Source: Heliocidaris erythrogramma (taxonomy: Eukaryota; Echinodermata; Echinoidea; Camarodonta; Echinometridae). Taken from it: 64,000 nt of DNA. The notes under the pieces are model-generated. The model was not told where the DNA came from. It ran no database searches and worked only from the letters and a program-made list of their open reading frames with translations. A program made the position numbers and the translations under genes. Shown one piece after another: positions 40,401 through 46,897 of the stretch (position 1 is its first letter; each line of letters opens with the position of its first letter). Location: contig CM046859.1 of NCBI GenBank assembly GCA_025617745.1, positions 30,276,744 through 30,340,743 of the forward strand, read 5' to 3'.

Positions 40401-43400
40401 ATTTTTACCGTGTTCAGGATATTTATACATACCAGAAAACATAAGACATGAGAAATACACTGATTTTCCAGAAATTCTTGTAAAGATATATATGGTATTA
40501 TTTGTTCTGTGTACAATATACATGTACTACTGCAAGAAATGAAAATAGTTTCCTTTTCTAGAAACTCATCCCAATCATCTTCCTGAATTCATTGATGTTC
40601 ATTTTATGTGCAGTTCACGTGGATACCCAATGAGCTCAGTGGATTTGACCTGGTTGTACATCATTGCTTGGACAGAGTACAAAACAAGAAGGGTAGGACA
40701 GAGTCTTGAGGCCTATGATTGGCTTACTCATTTCATTAAACAATCCTAGAAAGAAACTGATTGCAGGAAACTACATGTAGTATGCAATCAGTTTTTTTAA
40801 AAGGAATATTGACCCTCTCCCTCAGATCCACAAGGAAGTCACCAGTCTTCATCCTTTATCTAAAAAACTGTTTTAAAGCTACAGTATATTTCAATATCAG
40901 TTAGATCTGGACATAGTGGCGTTTGAAGAATATTTGTATTTGTAAGTCGATGTTGATAGTGCCACATGAATGTGGGAGATTTATATTTGCACTTTGGTTG
41001 TCAAAAGTTATCTGGTTATTAGTACATGTATGAATGGTACCTGAGGTGAAGGGTCATATTCTTGCTTGCACATATATGGACATGTAAGTTCACTCTTGAA
41101 TGGCAAGGGTGTGTGGTCAGGTTATTAAGATGCGAGGAGAAGCGTGCAGTGGAAATTGTAATCAAGGCAATGGCTTCAAGGGAAAATTGAGTTCTAGGAA
41201 GGTGAAAAATAATTTGTGAGCTTTCTCATTCCTTTTATGTCAGTTTGGAAGAACATCATTGAAGAGAAATCCCCTGAAAAGAATTGCTCTTCAAATGCCC
41301 TACTATTCGAAATATGGCCAGAAATGGCTGAAATGTTTAGATTGTTATCAGATTTAGCTTTTTGTTTGAGCTTAAACTTAGGTATTGGGTATGCCTAAAT
41401 ATGCAACACATAGGCATATATATTGTGCTTTTAAATAATGAAATTACAAATATATCAGCTTTTTTCATGAAGAGGTTAATATTGGTGATGTCTTCCTGGA
41501 AAATAAGTTTTCTTTATATGCAATTTAAAAATTTTTAATCATATTTGTTCGATTGTAAAAATTGAGTCCCAGGAATTCCTCAGTTCTGATTGAAACTTTC
41601 TAAAAGATCATTTTGATCAGGGGTTAGTATCAGAAAATATTTGAATACTTTAGGAGACATGACAACTTACAAATTCATTTCTTGTGTGCCATATTGTACA
41701 GCATTAAACATTCAAGTTCAAGCTCAAATTAGCCAGTCTTCTGTTTAGCAAATGTCGATTCTATAAAGAGAAATTTGAAGTTGAAATACACTCCAAATAA
41801 ACAGAACAGCGACTTGTCAGGACACGACTCGACGCACCTGTACGCGCTGGCATGCATGTAGAATAATTGCTCACGGGGAACTGAACTCTGAAGTTTCGCA
41901 CGAGGGGTTTTTATGTTTTCCTTCATTTTCTTCATACTCCTTAACCCCTTCCATGCCACCAAATTTTTGAGCACTTGTCAAAAATGAACTTTCAAGAGTT
42001 AAACATAACTTTCAATGGGTTCTTTTCTTGAACAAACTGGGCAAAGATTTATTGCAAAGGAATAAACATTATATTGGAGGGACAGGTTGCTGTATGAGGA
42101 AGAATTTTCAAGCTATTCTGAGCCTAAACAAAATGTTCAGCACTCACACTTTTGGATGGGATTTTGCCGCCCCCCGCATGGTAGGGGTTAAACATACACT
42201 TTAATATTAAAATGGGTGCTCTAGCAGATAAGGTTCTATATTCCAGGCTATTTGTGTAAATTCAAGTGGTATTCCTGTACAAAGATTCTTGATCAATAAT
42301 GGCTTGCGTAAGGAAATTTGAATCTGATCGTAATTTTCATGCTGTAATGTATATTCATTCATGTGTCCCCTTACAAAATATGTGTGAACATTTATGTATA
42401 TGTGAGCTCCTTCCTCACTGCTCTCATCTACTGTACATTTTCAGATCACCTTGCTTGTTTGCTGGTTGACAAAGTCAATTAATCCACTCATTCCTTTTCT
42501 TTCCCGACTTTCTCTCTATTTTATACAGGTCAAAATGTATGTAAAGCACAGTCTTTCATGATCATCCCTGCAAGTCTAAACTTCCCTAAATTAAAAATTA
42601 GAGTAGGGATCAGAAAGGTGCCCCCTAATATCAAAACCAAAACCCGCTCCAAAACACAGCTGTACTTTTATAGCAATCAGATTTCTCATGAATGGAACTC
42701 GCCTTTCCGTTGCAAGCTGCTAGGAGTAAGATTGTTTTCTGTTGGTGTTAATTGGCATTGCTAAAGTGTGCAAATCTAAAACAAGTGTTTTGTATATCAT
42801 AAGACTGAATAAAACCTGTTCTGGATAGATTCTGTATAATGTCATGTTGCCATTTTGTCAAGGTTGTTGGTTCTATCTATTCATAGGTTGACCAAAATCA
42901 TGTTGTGCATGCACAACCCATTTTTAAGTGTTCATATTTGGCCTGTTGCTCTTCAGCAGCATGATGAATCTTAGCACAATTCTAGGACCAATATTGTTGT
43001 ATGATCATCTCCCTGTGGTGGCAGACATTACTTCAAAACCTGATGTATCAACCAGATCTTTGCTCTTCATTTTGATTAAAAAAAAAATTAAAGAAATACC
43101 ACTTATTTTGGTGGCAGCGGTGGGATCATGAAACATGAAACCTTGCCAATTGTTTATGACCGCAGTTTTCATGTCAAGAAACCTGTGCGAATTGTATTAT
43201 ATTTTTCTTTCTGTATTGTGATTCCATTGGACTTTCATATTTTAAGGTTTGGAACTTGCCACCTTTGGGAAAGTTTCATACGTTATGTGAAAGTTTTTGG
43301 TTTTACAGTAGTTTAAATCCAGCATCCTTGACAACAGGACAATGTTGCATTGACACATGGTTTGTTAAAGTTTTTAAAATATGACATAACAGATTTTATG

Positions 43401-46400
43401 CAACATATCTCCCTAGATATTGACATGATGCAAGTAAAACAAAAACATTCAAATCGCTCTATTGATGAAACTGTTTTTTGGGAAAAATTGATATCAATTG
43501 TGCACATGAAAAATGCTGATTTTTTTGTGTCAATAGAAGTAACTTGCAAAGGAAGAACATAGTTTCATTGTGCCGTCTTTTTCCATATTTTAATTTTTTT
43601 TCATAAGGCTACTGAATTACAGGAAGAATAATAGGATGTGTATTTTGCATCTGGATAGAAACTGTGTTTTGAAGTGGGTTTTGGCCAGTCTTCATGATCG
43701 TCGCTGAGCGAGATGTGTCATGGCGTGAAGGATATCTTTCATCCCTGCAAGTCTAAATGGCCCTCTAAACTAATTCTAAAACTTTAGATTAGGGCTGAAA
43801 TTTTCACATCAATGCAGTCTGGAAATACAAACATATTAGAAACATTAATGGGATGCTGTTCCAAATATAACAAATCTGGAAATTCTTGAGAGTTTGAATG
43901 TTTGGTATTTTGGAAGAACCCATCAAACTGTGAAAATACACACACAAAAAGAAAAATTTATCAGAGAATTAAGTTTGATGGAATGTATATAAACTACTAT
44001 GAACACATCCAACATAAGAGAAGTGATAGTTAGTCTAGAGCCATCTGTAGATAGAATGGGTTGTTGCCCATCTTCTATGAAAACTTCTAAGGACAGGTTG
44101 TAGGATGCGTAGCAGACAGCGACACAGTCACCTTCACTAGTTCTCTCTGGGTGTGTTCATAGGAACCAAAATCAACTCATAATTATAAAGTTTGCAAATG
44201 GGAGTAAGGTGCTGTTGACCTTGCCTTATTGCAACTAAATAGTTCAGTAAGAAAAAGGAACCTTGCATAGAATCATTATCGTCAACTACAAAATATTTAC
44301 AGCAAAGTTTTTGTTTGATTTCAAGTATTTCCATATTGCATCCATCTGAGCTGGTCAAATTTTGTCCTGTGATAAAGATTGCAAAACTTTTGTCATTCAT
44401 GACTTTTATGATTTCTAAATTCGTCTTTGAACCTAAGCAGCAGCATTTTGTAATTTGCTACCCCCAAAAAATATTCAGTCATTAAGTTTATCGTTGAACC
44501 AAAGCAAATAAATGTTCAAATGATTTGGTTTTTTGTGGATGAACAAACAGCAGTATTATTAAATTTTTGCATCTAAAACCAGAGAGATAGAAAATAAAAA
44601 ATACCAGGACAAAGTTTGATACTTTTTGAACTTGAGCATAATTTCAAATGGTCAGCACAGAACTGAAATAATAAATAGTAATAATAATAATAAACATAAT
44701 TATAGTAATGATAATAATAATGATACGATAATGGTTAAATCATTCTAAAACATAAAATCTCATCTAAACTGATCACCTTTGATCATGGAGCTTGGTATAT
44801 GGTAAGAAATATTTCACTTTATTTTTCTTCAGTTTTATTGTTGTATACACTTTATTTTGTATACATTTTGCCTGCATGTCTGTATGCATTTATTTCCGAA
44901 GTAACGCTTTGAAAGATACTATTGAACATCTGAAATCACCCTTTGCAAGATCAGTCCTTTATTATCATGGGCAGGAGAAAGGTCATGAACCTACAATTAC
45001 ATTTAAAAAGAATTACTTGAAAAAAACAAACAAAAGAAAACGATATTTGCATTTAGGAAAACAATACAATGCAGTTCCTTTTTCACACAAAGAACAAATT
45101 TAAAACTGTATTTTTCCCTTTCAGTGCAACTAGGCAAAGAATAGGTGATTGAAAAAATTTCCAAGACTGAAAGGAACTCGGTCTAGTAAACCTTCAGACT
45201 AGTGGGACATTGGCCATGGTTTCCTGTGGTTTCTTTTTTGTCTTGGTACTCTTCCAAAACAAGTCAGAAGAACCAAAGGTGCAAGTCTTTTATCTCATAG
45301 ACCTTAGATCTCCTGAAGCTTCAATCAGATGGCAGTCACTGACTGAACCTCGGTACATACTTTTAAGAAATGTTGAATAGTATCTTTATACCCTCTTTCT
45401 TTTCAATTGATTTCACACTGGACTGTTACAAGGAAAGCACACAGAAATATCAAGCAATTTTGTGTGTCTTCTTTTTTACTCTTTTTTTTTTCTTCGCTTT
45501 TTAAATTTTGTATTAATGCCTGAATAGGCAACATGAGAGTTTTTGTTCATATTTCAGAAATATCCATTGAGAAGAAAGGAAGATTATTTTCAGATGTTCT
45601 GGACTCTTTAGATGGAACATAATCTGAGGTCTCTAGAGAAATCAGAGGCATCGGATGATTCTGCTCTCTCTCAGTGAAGCAACAATTGCTATAGATGCTC
45701 TGACTTTCAAGGATAGATGTACATTCCATATTACAATAAAAACAATTACATATCCATAAGCACGATGTTTCAAAGTCATTGATTTGATTTAATGAAGAGA
45801 AGACACCATCCTCACCTTAAAATGTATCAAAGATGATATTTTGTTTTAGAAAAAACGGGAGATAACAATAAAATTACATTAAATTCTCTTATCATAAGAT
45901 TGATTAACGTTCATTAACATTTGAATTCTTTTATTATTCATGCAAAACTTAGTGTAGGAGCCTAGTCAGCTGTTGCTTCACTGCAATCTCCTTTCCTCAT
46001 TTAGTGTAGGTTACAATCAAATGAAAGTTTTGATCCTTTCTTGTTCATTGTGGTTCATTTCAAGACAATTGAGTAATCATATGATAACCATGTGATGATC
46101 ATATGATAACCATGTGATGACTTTGTGGTTACCAAGTGATAATCATGTGATAATCTTGTGATTATCCTTTGAGCATGTATGTATCATCAAATGAGCACGT
46201 CATGGCAGTGATCATGGTCTGGTCATGCATTGATCATGAATTAATTGTGATGCACGATTTCTAATGCATATTTGAATCAATATTTATCTACTTGATAGCT
46301 TGGCTGATCAGACTTTGGGAGATTCTTACGCCGAATGGCATAGTGGTCATCTCTGGACTCGGTGACTGGACAAGAGAGAAACTTGAACCAATCATTGGAG

Positions 46401-46897
46401 ACAAGTAAGTTTTACTGATAGCTTTAAGTTGTGTCATTGTTGAAAATGTCCAATCTGGAGGTTGCTCATATAATATCAAAGATTGATTTGCAAGGAATAT
46501 GATAAAATACAGTTTACATTTCATTTTGAACAAAATATAAAAGATTTCACCATTATCGGGCTGACATTAGGACACAGTAGGTCATGTGATTCTAATGGTG
46601 TGCCTGTTGTTCGTAAAATTGGTGTCAACAGATGGGCAAGACCTGAAAAATTAAGGTCTTGAAACAAAATTCAGTAATTATTTTTAGTGTTCACTATTTA
46701 TGACCTTTTAAAGTTTTTAAATAAAGTCCAGTAAGACAATGTAAGCAAATGATGTGATGCTTATTTCGTGCAGGTTACGCTTCCTCGAGACAGTACCTGT
46801 TGAGTATGCTGTAGACTACTGGCTGACTGAACCCGACAAGGAGACCTGGGCTACAGTATGGTGCCTGAGGACCAGAGGAGATGTCCAGTCAGCCTAG
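7116..46897 (+). CDS. ovoA: OvoA, 5-histidylcysteine sulfoxide synthase / methyltransferase (18 exons)
   Basis: The coding parts are 7116-7207, 9439-9503, 11832-11944, 20219-20287, 25230-25370, 26740-26866, 30119-30236, 32511-32674, 33495-33576, 34333-34480, 35487-35576, 35963-36127, 36756-36918, 38540-38796, 39495-39692, 40614-40692, 46299-46404 and 46774-46897. Together they are 2301 nt, a 766-residue protein, with GT-AG introns and phases that fit at every junction. Residues 1-203 are DinB-like and carry H74 and the HxxxHxE motif (H169, H173, E175) that bind Fe(II). Residues 204-512 are FGE/sulfatase-modifying-factor-like. Residues 513-766 are a SAM methyltransferase with motif I near 578-592. 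In the known family, OvoA uses O2 and iron to join cysteine to histidine C5 as a sulfoxide, and its methyltransferase end later N-methylates 5-thiohistidine to ovothiol A. There is no signal peptide, so it is probably cytosolic. No stop or frameshift breaks the model. Confidence 0.95.
8173..8275. mobile_element. Short Helentron-like element (5' palindrome, ttctagtt end motif)
   Basis: It begins with the palindrome 'gtctcgcc...ggcgagac' (8179-8207), contains 'gtgatatttctagtt' (8239-8253), and closes with 'gtgggcgagacaca', an inverted partner of the start. The word 'gtgatatttctagtt' is also the terminal word of the unrelated-looking elements at 14267-14937 and 20335-20680. The layout fits Helentron-associated interspersed elements, but no protein is encoded. 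Confidence 0.45.
8339..8579. repeat. Long hairpin (foldback element) in intron 1
   Basis: 8339-8390 and 8528-8579 are near-perfect inverted repeats (for example 'gcggacaaaatatacagctc' on the left, its complement on the right). The inner parts also pair (ccctccac...gtggaggg, gtagaac...gttctac). The whole 241 bp could fold into one long hairpin in the ovoA pre-mRNA. A 100-residue minus-strand frame here is a by-product. It is probably a foldback MITE. Confidence 0.65.
8630..9275. mobile_element. TTAA-flanked MITE, 646 bp
   Basis: TTAA lies at 8626-8629 and 9276-9279. The left end reads AGGACAAGTAACCCC and the right end, reverse complemented, AGGGAAAGTAACC. The interior word 'atggcagcccc...ttgctagcagacgata' recurs in the element at 10105-11008, so the two are one family. 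No coding potential. Confidence 0.65.
9439..9503 (+). CDS. ovoA: ovoA exon 2 (residues 31-53)
   Basis: Acceptor 'aattgcag' and donor 'gtaagt'. The sequence completes K-E-Q-I-L-A-Y-F-E-N, the usual helix at the start of the DinB-like domain, and ends in phase 1. Confidence 0.92.
9735..11550. mobile_element. Tc1/mariner-like non-autonomous element, interrupted
   Basis: TA dinucleotides flank ends reading CAGCCCTGGAAAAAATTATT on the left and, reverse complemented, CAGCCCTGGGAAAAATTATT on the right, with about 26 bp of inverted repeat. A 904-bp TTAA-type element sits inside it (10105-11008), so the original was about 0.9 kb. No transposase frame is visible. The short copy at 32088-32291 has the same ends. 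Confidence 0.7.
10105..11008. mobile_element. TTAA-flanked MITE nested in the Tc1/mariner-like element
   Basis: TTAA lies at 10101-10104 and 11009-11012. The ends are AGGAGAATTAACCCC and, reverse complemented, AGGAGAATTAACCTC, about 14 bp of inverted repeat. It shares internal sequence with 8630-9275. It is younger than the element it interrupts. Confidence 0.7.
11832..11944 (+). CDS. ovoA: ovoA exon 3 (residues 53-90), first iron ligand
   Basis: The exon encodes RLRLPLIFYYAHTAVVYINK. H74 in YYAHTAVVYINKL matches the first histidine of the OvoA/EgtB iron facial triad by position and context. Acceptor 'cccgctag', donor 'gtatga', phase 0 at the end. Confidence 0.95.
11954..12186. repeat. hAT-like MITE with G-run core
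   Basis: It begins 'cagtggcagatccagga' 9 bases past the exon 3 donor and ends 'ccccctggatcccc'. Inside are two long G runs (about 11986-12003 and 12120-12166) that could form quadruplexes. The ends resemble the hAT-type element at 34673-34893. Exact boundaries and the target duplication are not clear. Confidence 0.4.
12190..13950. other. Intron 3, unassigned part
   Basis: No coding exon is seen. The stretch is AT-rich, with one copy of the short 'aacccattgc...ggttcctgt...ttaa' repeat near 12428-12523. Confidence 0.5.
13953..14986. mobile_element. hAT-like element with C/T homopolymer interior and nested insertions
   Basis: The left end 'catgggcgtcgccag' and the right end 'ctggtgacggcactg' are inverted, imperfect counterparts. 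The interior (gaattatggagggaagctgg, 'gagcgaattgtgaaggtctg') matches 4650-4750. A second hAT-like end 'ggatccgcccctg' at about 14219-14231 and the complete Helentron-like element 14267-14937 lie inside. No target duplication could be recognised. Confidence 0.4.
14267..14937. mobile_element. Helentron-like element with about 160-bp core tandem repeats
   Basis: The start 'tatacccccgcc' is followed by a palindrome (aaacgaagttt, then gaagggggtata) and a 'ggtcggtcggtccg' stretch. Units of about 160 bp beginning 'cttgcggatcgaactactt' follow, at about 14359, 14516, 14677 and a partial one at 14838. The end is 'ggcgggggtattaatcatc' then 'ttcagtgatatttctag'. Subterminal inverted repeats (tacccccgcc / ggcgggggta), a CTAG 3' end and a T after it fit Helitron/Helentron-type non-autonomous elements. 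The core repeats recall the pearl-type elements of bivalves. Open frames seen in the units are not genes, because the 161-bp unit length is not a multiple of three. Confidence 0.6.
15000..18570. other. Intron 3, unassigned part with one long old repeat
   Basis: No exon is seen. 16265-17420 has a different texture and contains the word 'gggtcaatccatgtcaaatc', which I recall as a repeat word in several invertebrates; its ends are not resolved. A short inverted repeat ('caaggaatatcacagaac' / 'gttctgtgataactccttg') lies at 15374-15414, and a related one at 24515-24540. Confidence 0.35.
18579..18733. repeat. MITE with ggcccagtcttataaa-type ends
   Basis: The left end 'ggccctgtctaataaaaagt' and the right end, reverse complemented, 'ggcccagtcttataaagagt' are inverted repeats 155 bp apart. 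No coding potential. Class unknown. Confidence 0.5.
18802..20068. repeat. Tandem duplication of a 0.63-kb block
   Basis: 18802-19440 and 19441-20068 are the same block head to tail. By eye they differ by two substitutions (for example ttgtgtg versus ttgtctg) and by the lengths of two C runs (11 versus 7 and 15 versus 8), which account for the 11-base length difference. The unit contains a complete hAT-like element. The identity implies a very recent duplication, or a haplotype or assembly artefact. Confidence 0.9.
18853..19023. mobile_element. hAT-like MITE (second copy at 19492-19651)
   Basis: The ends are 'caggcgcggatccag' and 'ctgtatccgcccctg', inverted over about 13 bp. The interior is C-rich (gccccccccc) with 'ggctgtttggcttcgtcaaa'. 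The copy at 19492-19651 arose through the surrounding tandem duplication, not by a second insertion. An 8-bp target duplication is not clear. Confidence 0.55.
20219..20287 (+). CDS. ovoA: ovoA exon 4 (residues 91-113)
   Basis: The exon encodes ERVNFEYETMFETGVDEMSW plus DDT, continuing the DinB-like helices. Acceptor 'ccattgcag', donor 'gtaagt', phase 0 on both sides. The 8.3-kb intron before it is full of transposons. Confidence 0.94.
20335..20680. mobile_element. Helentron-like element, short copy with about 1.3 core units
   Basis: It has the same ends as 14267-14937 ('tatacccccgcc' plus palindrome at the start, 'ggcgggggtattaatcatc' and 'gtgatatttctag' at the end) but one full and one partial core unit instead of about 3.3. 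It starts about 50 bases after the exon 4 donor. The sequence is very close to the larger copy, so the family was active recently. Confidence 0.65.
20722..20866. repeat. MITE of the 'tttcataaaac' family
   Basis: The left arm 'ggggcctgtttcataaaact' and the right arm (reverse complement 'ccacgtttcataaaacttt') are inverted. The core 'gaatctgattggctgagaga' is shared with 38872-39009 and 2155-2262. No coding potential. Confidence 0.6.
21168..21420 (-). mobile_element. LINE 3' end with (TAA)n tail
   Basis: Read on the minus strand, the segment has a frame ending S-F-K-G-N-L-K-T-Y-L-F-N-G-A-Y and stop, like the C-terminus of many LINE reverse transcriptase proteins. A short 3' UTR with 'gctctgaagcaccttgagca' and 'gcgctttagaaatagcaatg' follows, then a run of ATT units. 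Only the 3' end is present, as expected for a 5'-truncated insertion. A CR1/L2-type family is likely but not proven. Confidence 0.5.
21450..25229. other. Intron 4, unassigned part
   Basis: AT-rich sequence without a convincing exon. 24178-24300 is a copy of a dispersed repeat also found at 41160-41395 and, inverted, at 50338-50520 (shared 'ttttcaaatg'/'cttcaaatgccct' and 'cccctgaaaa' words). Confidence 0.4.
25230..25370 (+). CDS. ovoA: ovoA exon 5 (residues 114-160)
   Basis: The exon encodes ENYRMGGSYQWPSLEDVVQF and then RLIVRNVIRKVIEDTP, helical DinB-like sequence. Acceptor 'ttgtgcag', donor 'gtgagt', phase 0 at both ends. Confidence 0.95.
25371..26739. other. Intron 5: diverged direct duplication and old repeats
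   Basis: 'tgatttacaggtgaaagc' occurs at about 25877 and 26020, and 'ttcgcagt(t)cgcac/cagcac...aaaat...aac' at about 25741 and 25913, so about 150-170 bp has been duplicated and diverged. Fragments related to the repeat at 55-160 occur at 26340-26720. No exon is seen. Confidence 0.35.
26740..26866 (+). CDS. ovoA: ovoA exon 6 (residues 161-203), HxxxHxE iron motif
   Basis: WAMFMGFEHERIHIETSSVL contains H169, H173 and E175, the HX3HXE signature of OvoA and EgtB sulfoxide synthases. Acceptor 'tatgcag', donor 'gtaaga', phase 1 at the end. Confidence 0.97.
27412..28427. mobile_element. Possible decayed hAT-like element
   Basis: The start 'cagggcttgacactaacc' has an imperfect inverted partner near 28405-28427 ('tagagagtccaaccct'). 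The interior contains repeated 'ttggtggtccac' words and no intact frame. The class rests on the CAGGG start only. Confidence 0.3.
29411..29600 (+). mobile_element. Composite SINE with 7SL-RNA-like head
   Basis: 'gggcgttgtggtgtgcgcct' followed by 'gtaatccagcta' closely follows the Alu domain of 7SL RNA (GGGCG-GGUGG-GCGCCUGUAAUCC-AGCUA). Then come 'ccaggttcgagaccgagtc', a B-box-like GTTCGAGACC, and a second part 'cgtctttcggatggtcggtccccagacg' resembling central SINE regions of marine animals. No clear tail is present, so the copy is probably old. The 7SL reading is by eye; a tRNA-derived head is the alternative. Confidence 0.45.
30119..30236 (+). CDS. ovoA: ovoA exon 7 (residues 203-242)
   Basis: The exon links the DinB-like half to the FGE-like half and includes the conserved-looking PRDFPSYGWDNEYP, the entry to the FGE fold. 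Acceptor 'ctaccag', donor 'gtaaga', phase 2. Confidence 0.95.
30237..32510. other. Intron 7: low-complexity and old repeat sequence
   Basis: It contains C runs (30557-30570), a G-rich tract (about 31137-31160), a GA microsatellite (31453-31500) and the short Tc1/mariner-like element at 32088. No exon is seen. Confidence 0.4.
32088..32291. mobile_element. Tc1/mariner-like MITE, 204 bp
   Basis: TA flanks both ends. The left end reads CAGCCATGGAAAAAATTATT and the right, reverse complemented, CAGCCCTGGAAAAAATTATT, with about 28 bp of inverted repeat. The ends are the same as those of the larger element at 9735-11550. Confidence 0.8.
32511..32674 (+). CDS. ovoA: ovoA exon 8 (residues 242-297)
   Basis: The exon encodes VPSFEASQFLITNREFLEFI and later KHPSFWVCDK, a typical FGE-like 'F-x-I-T-N-x-E-F' opening and 'HPxFW' strand. 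Acceptor 'gcatacag', donor 'gtatag', phase 1. Confidence 0.96.
33495..33576 (+). CDS. ovoA: ovoA exon 9 (residues 297-324), cysteine-rich loop
   Basis: Phase forces the reading A-C-I-S-G-C-G-G-V-L-A-G-Y-S-H-C-K-P-D, which has C298, C302 and C312. The small exon sits between the HPSFW strand and the YR/PWDWPVEVN strand, where bacterial proteins of the family are expected to have little sequence. Acceptor 'ttttgtag', donor 'gtaata', phase 2. Skipping it would shift the frame, so it appears constitutive. Confidence 0.85.
34333..34480 (+). CDS. ovoA: ovoA exon 10 (residues 324-373)
   Basis: The exon encodes IPWDWPVEVNYHEAKAYAVW and then YRLPTEAEHNAM, the central FGE-like signature (V-x-V-x-x-x-E-A-x-A-Y ... 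R-L-P-T-E-A-E). Acceptor 'gggatag', donor 'gtattc', phase 0. Confidence 0.97.
34673..34893. mobile_element. hAT MITE with perfect 8-bp target duplication
   Basis: GTCGTGGG lies immediately before (34665-34672) and after (34894-34901) the element. The ends are 'cagtggtggatct' and 'tggatccgccctg'. The interior is an A-rich low-complexity tract (34735-34830). The 8-bp duplication and CAG...CTG ends are hAT hallmarks, which supports calling the related copies in this window hAT-like. Confidence 0.85.
35487..35576 (+). CDS. ovoA: ovoA exon 11 (residues 374-403)
   Basis: The exon encodes PLSKGTDSDLIYDKELHKKS and NINLVFGTST. Acceptor 'tattgcag', donor 'gtaagt', phase 0 at both ends. Confidence 0.95.
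35963..36127 (+). CDS. ovoA: ovoA exon 12 (residues 404-458)
   Basis: The exon contains GFHDVFGNVWQWVEDHF (from residue 414), the FGE-family 'G-x-x-D-x-x-G-N-V-W-x-W' core. Acceptor 'ctccttag', donor 'gtaagg', phase 0 at both ends. Confidence 0.97.
36756..36918 (+). CDS. ovoA: ovoA exon 13 (residues 459-513)
   Basis: The exon begins GGSWISTGDEASRFARYAFR and continues RHFFQHAGFRLARS, the closing FGE-like signature (GGSW ... GFR). Y475 in ARYAFRRHF is a candidate for the tyrosine that tunes the reaction in bacterial OvoA; this assignment is inferred. Acceptor 'tctttcag', donor 'gtatag', phase 1. Confidence 0.96.
36919..38539. other. Intron 13, nothing recognised
   Basis: AT-rich sequence with no exon, RNA gene or bounded repeat that I can support. 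Short open frames at 37170-37490 overlap on both strands and look fortuitous. Confidence 0.45.
38540..38796 (+). CDS. ovoA: ovoA exon 14 (residues 513-598), methyltransferase motif I
   Basis: The exon opens the SAM-dependent methyltransferase. ALDIGCGCGRLTFEL (578-592) is the glycine-rich SAM-binding motif I. Acceptor 'acttacag', donor 'gtaagt', phase 0. Confidence 0.96.
38872..39009. repeat. Palindromic MITE with 47-bp inverted arms
   Basis: The left arm starts 'ggggagcgtttcatcaagca' and the right arm ends with its complement 'tgcttgatgaaacgctcccc'. The arms pair over about 47 bp. The core 'caaccaatcagatgcaagga' relates it to the MITEs at 20722-20866 and 2155-2262. It begins 75 bases after the exon 14 donor. 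Confidence 0.75.
39495..39692 (+). CDS. ovoA: ovoA exon 15 (residues 599-664)
   Basis: VIGLEYCEVFL gives E603, the acidic residue that usually contacts the SAM ribose. A basic patch RRPAKRLKR (631-639) follows in what looks like a loop. Acceptor 'gtttag', donor 'gtgagt', phase 0. A SINE lies 46 bases past the donor. Confidence 0.94.
39739..39996 (+). mobile_element. tRNA-Lys-derived SINE
   Basis: 39739-39810 looks like a tRNA: A box 'tggtatagtggtt', an anticodon loop containing CTT (lysine), B box 'ggttcgaatcc', and a 6-bp acceptor stem (gtgtcg/cggcac). It is followed by a non-tRNA body ('cctttggcaagacattaatc', 'gagcgctatacaagaagcc') and a short ATT-rich tail. The body and tail show it is a SINE and not a lysine tRNA gene. 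It sits 46 bp past the exon 15 donor. Confidence 0.8.
40614..40692 (+). CDS. ovoA: ovoA exon 16 (residues 665-691)
   Basis: FTWIPNELSGFDLVVHHCLD is the 'FDLV' strand (motif III region) of the methyltransferase. Acceptor 'atgtgcag', donor 'gtagga' (weaker than the others), phase 1. Confidence 0.92.
40693..46298. other. Intron 16, mostly unassigned
   Basis: No exon is seen. 41160-41395 is a copy of the dispersed repeat also at 24178-24300 and 50338-50520. The phrase 'tttcatccctgcaagtctaaa'-type occurs at about 42556 and 43736, a short duplicated word. 46077-46165 is a degenerate minisatellite. Confidence 0.4.
46077..46165. repeat. Degenerate minisatellite (atgataaccatgtg units)
   Basis: Words such as 'catatgataaccatgtgatg' and 'caagtgataatcatgtgata' recur with about 10- and 20-bp spacing. 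It lies 130-220 bp upstream of the exon 17 acceptor. Confidence 0.6.
46299..46404 (+). CDS. ovoA: ovoA exon 17 (residues 691-726)
   Basis: The exon encodes AWLIRLWEILTPNGIVVISG, the methyltransferase strand after the 'L-x-P-x-G' turn. Acceptor 'cttgatag', donor 'gtaagt', phase 2. The 5.6-kb intron before it is the longest in the 3' half of the gene. Confidence 0.94.
46774..46897 (+). CDS. ovoA: ovoA exon 18 (residues 726-766 and stop)
   Basis: The exon encodes LRFLETVPVEYAVDYWLTEP and ends WCLRTRGDVQSA, TAG at 46895-46897. Acceptor 'tcgtgcag'. Confidence 0.95.
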
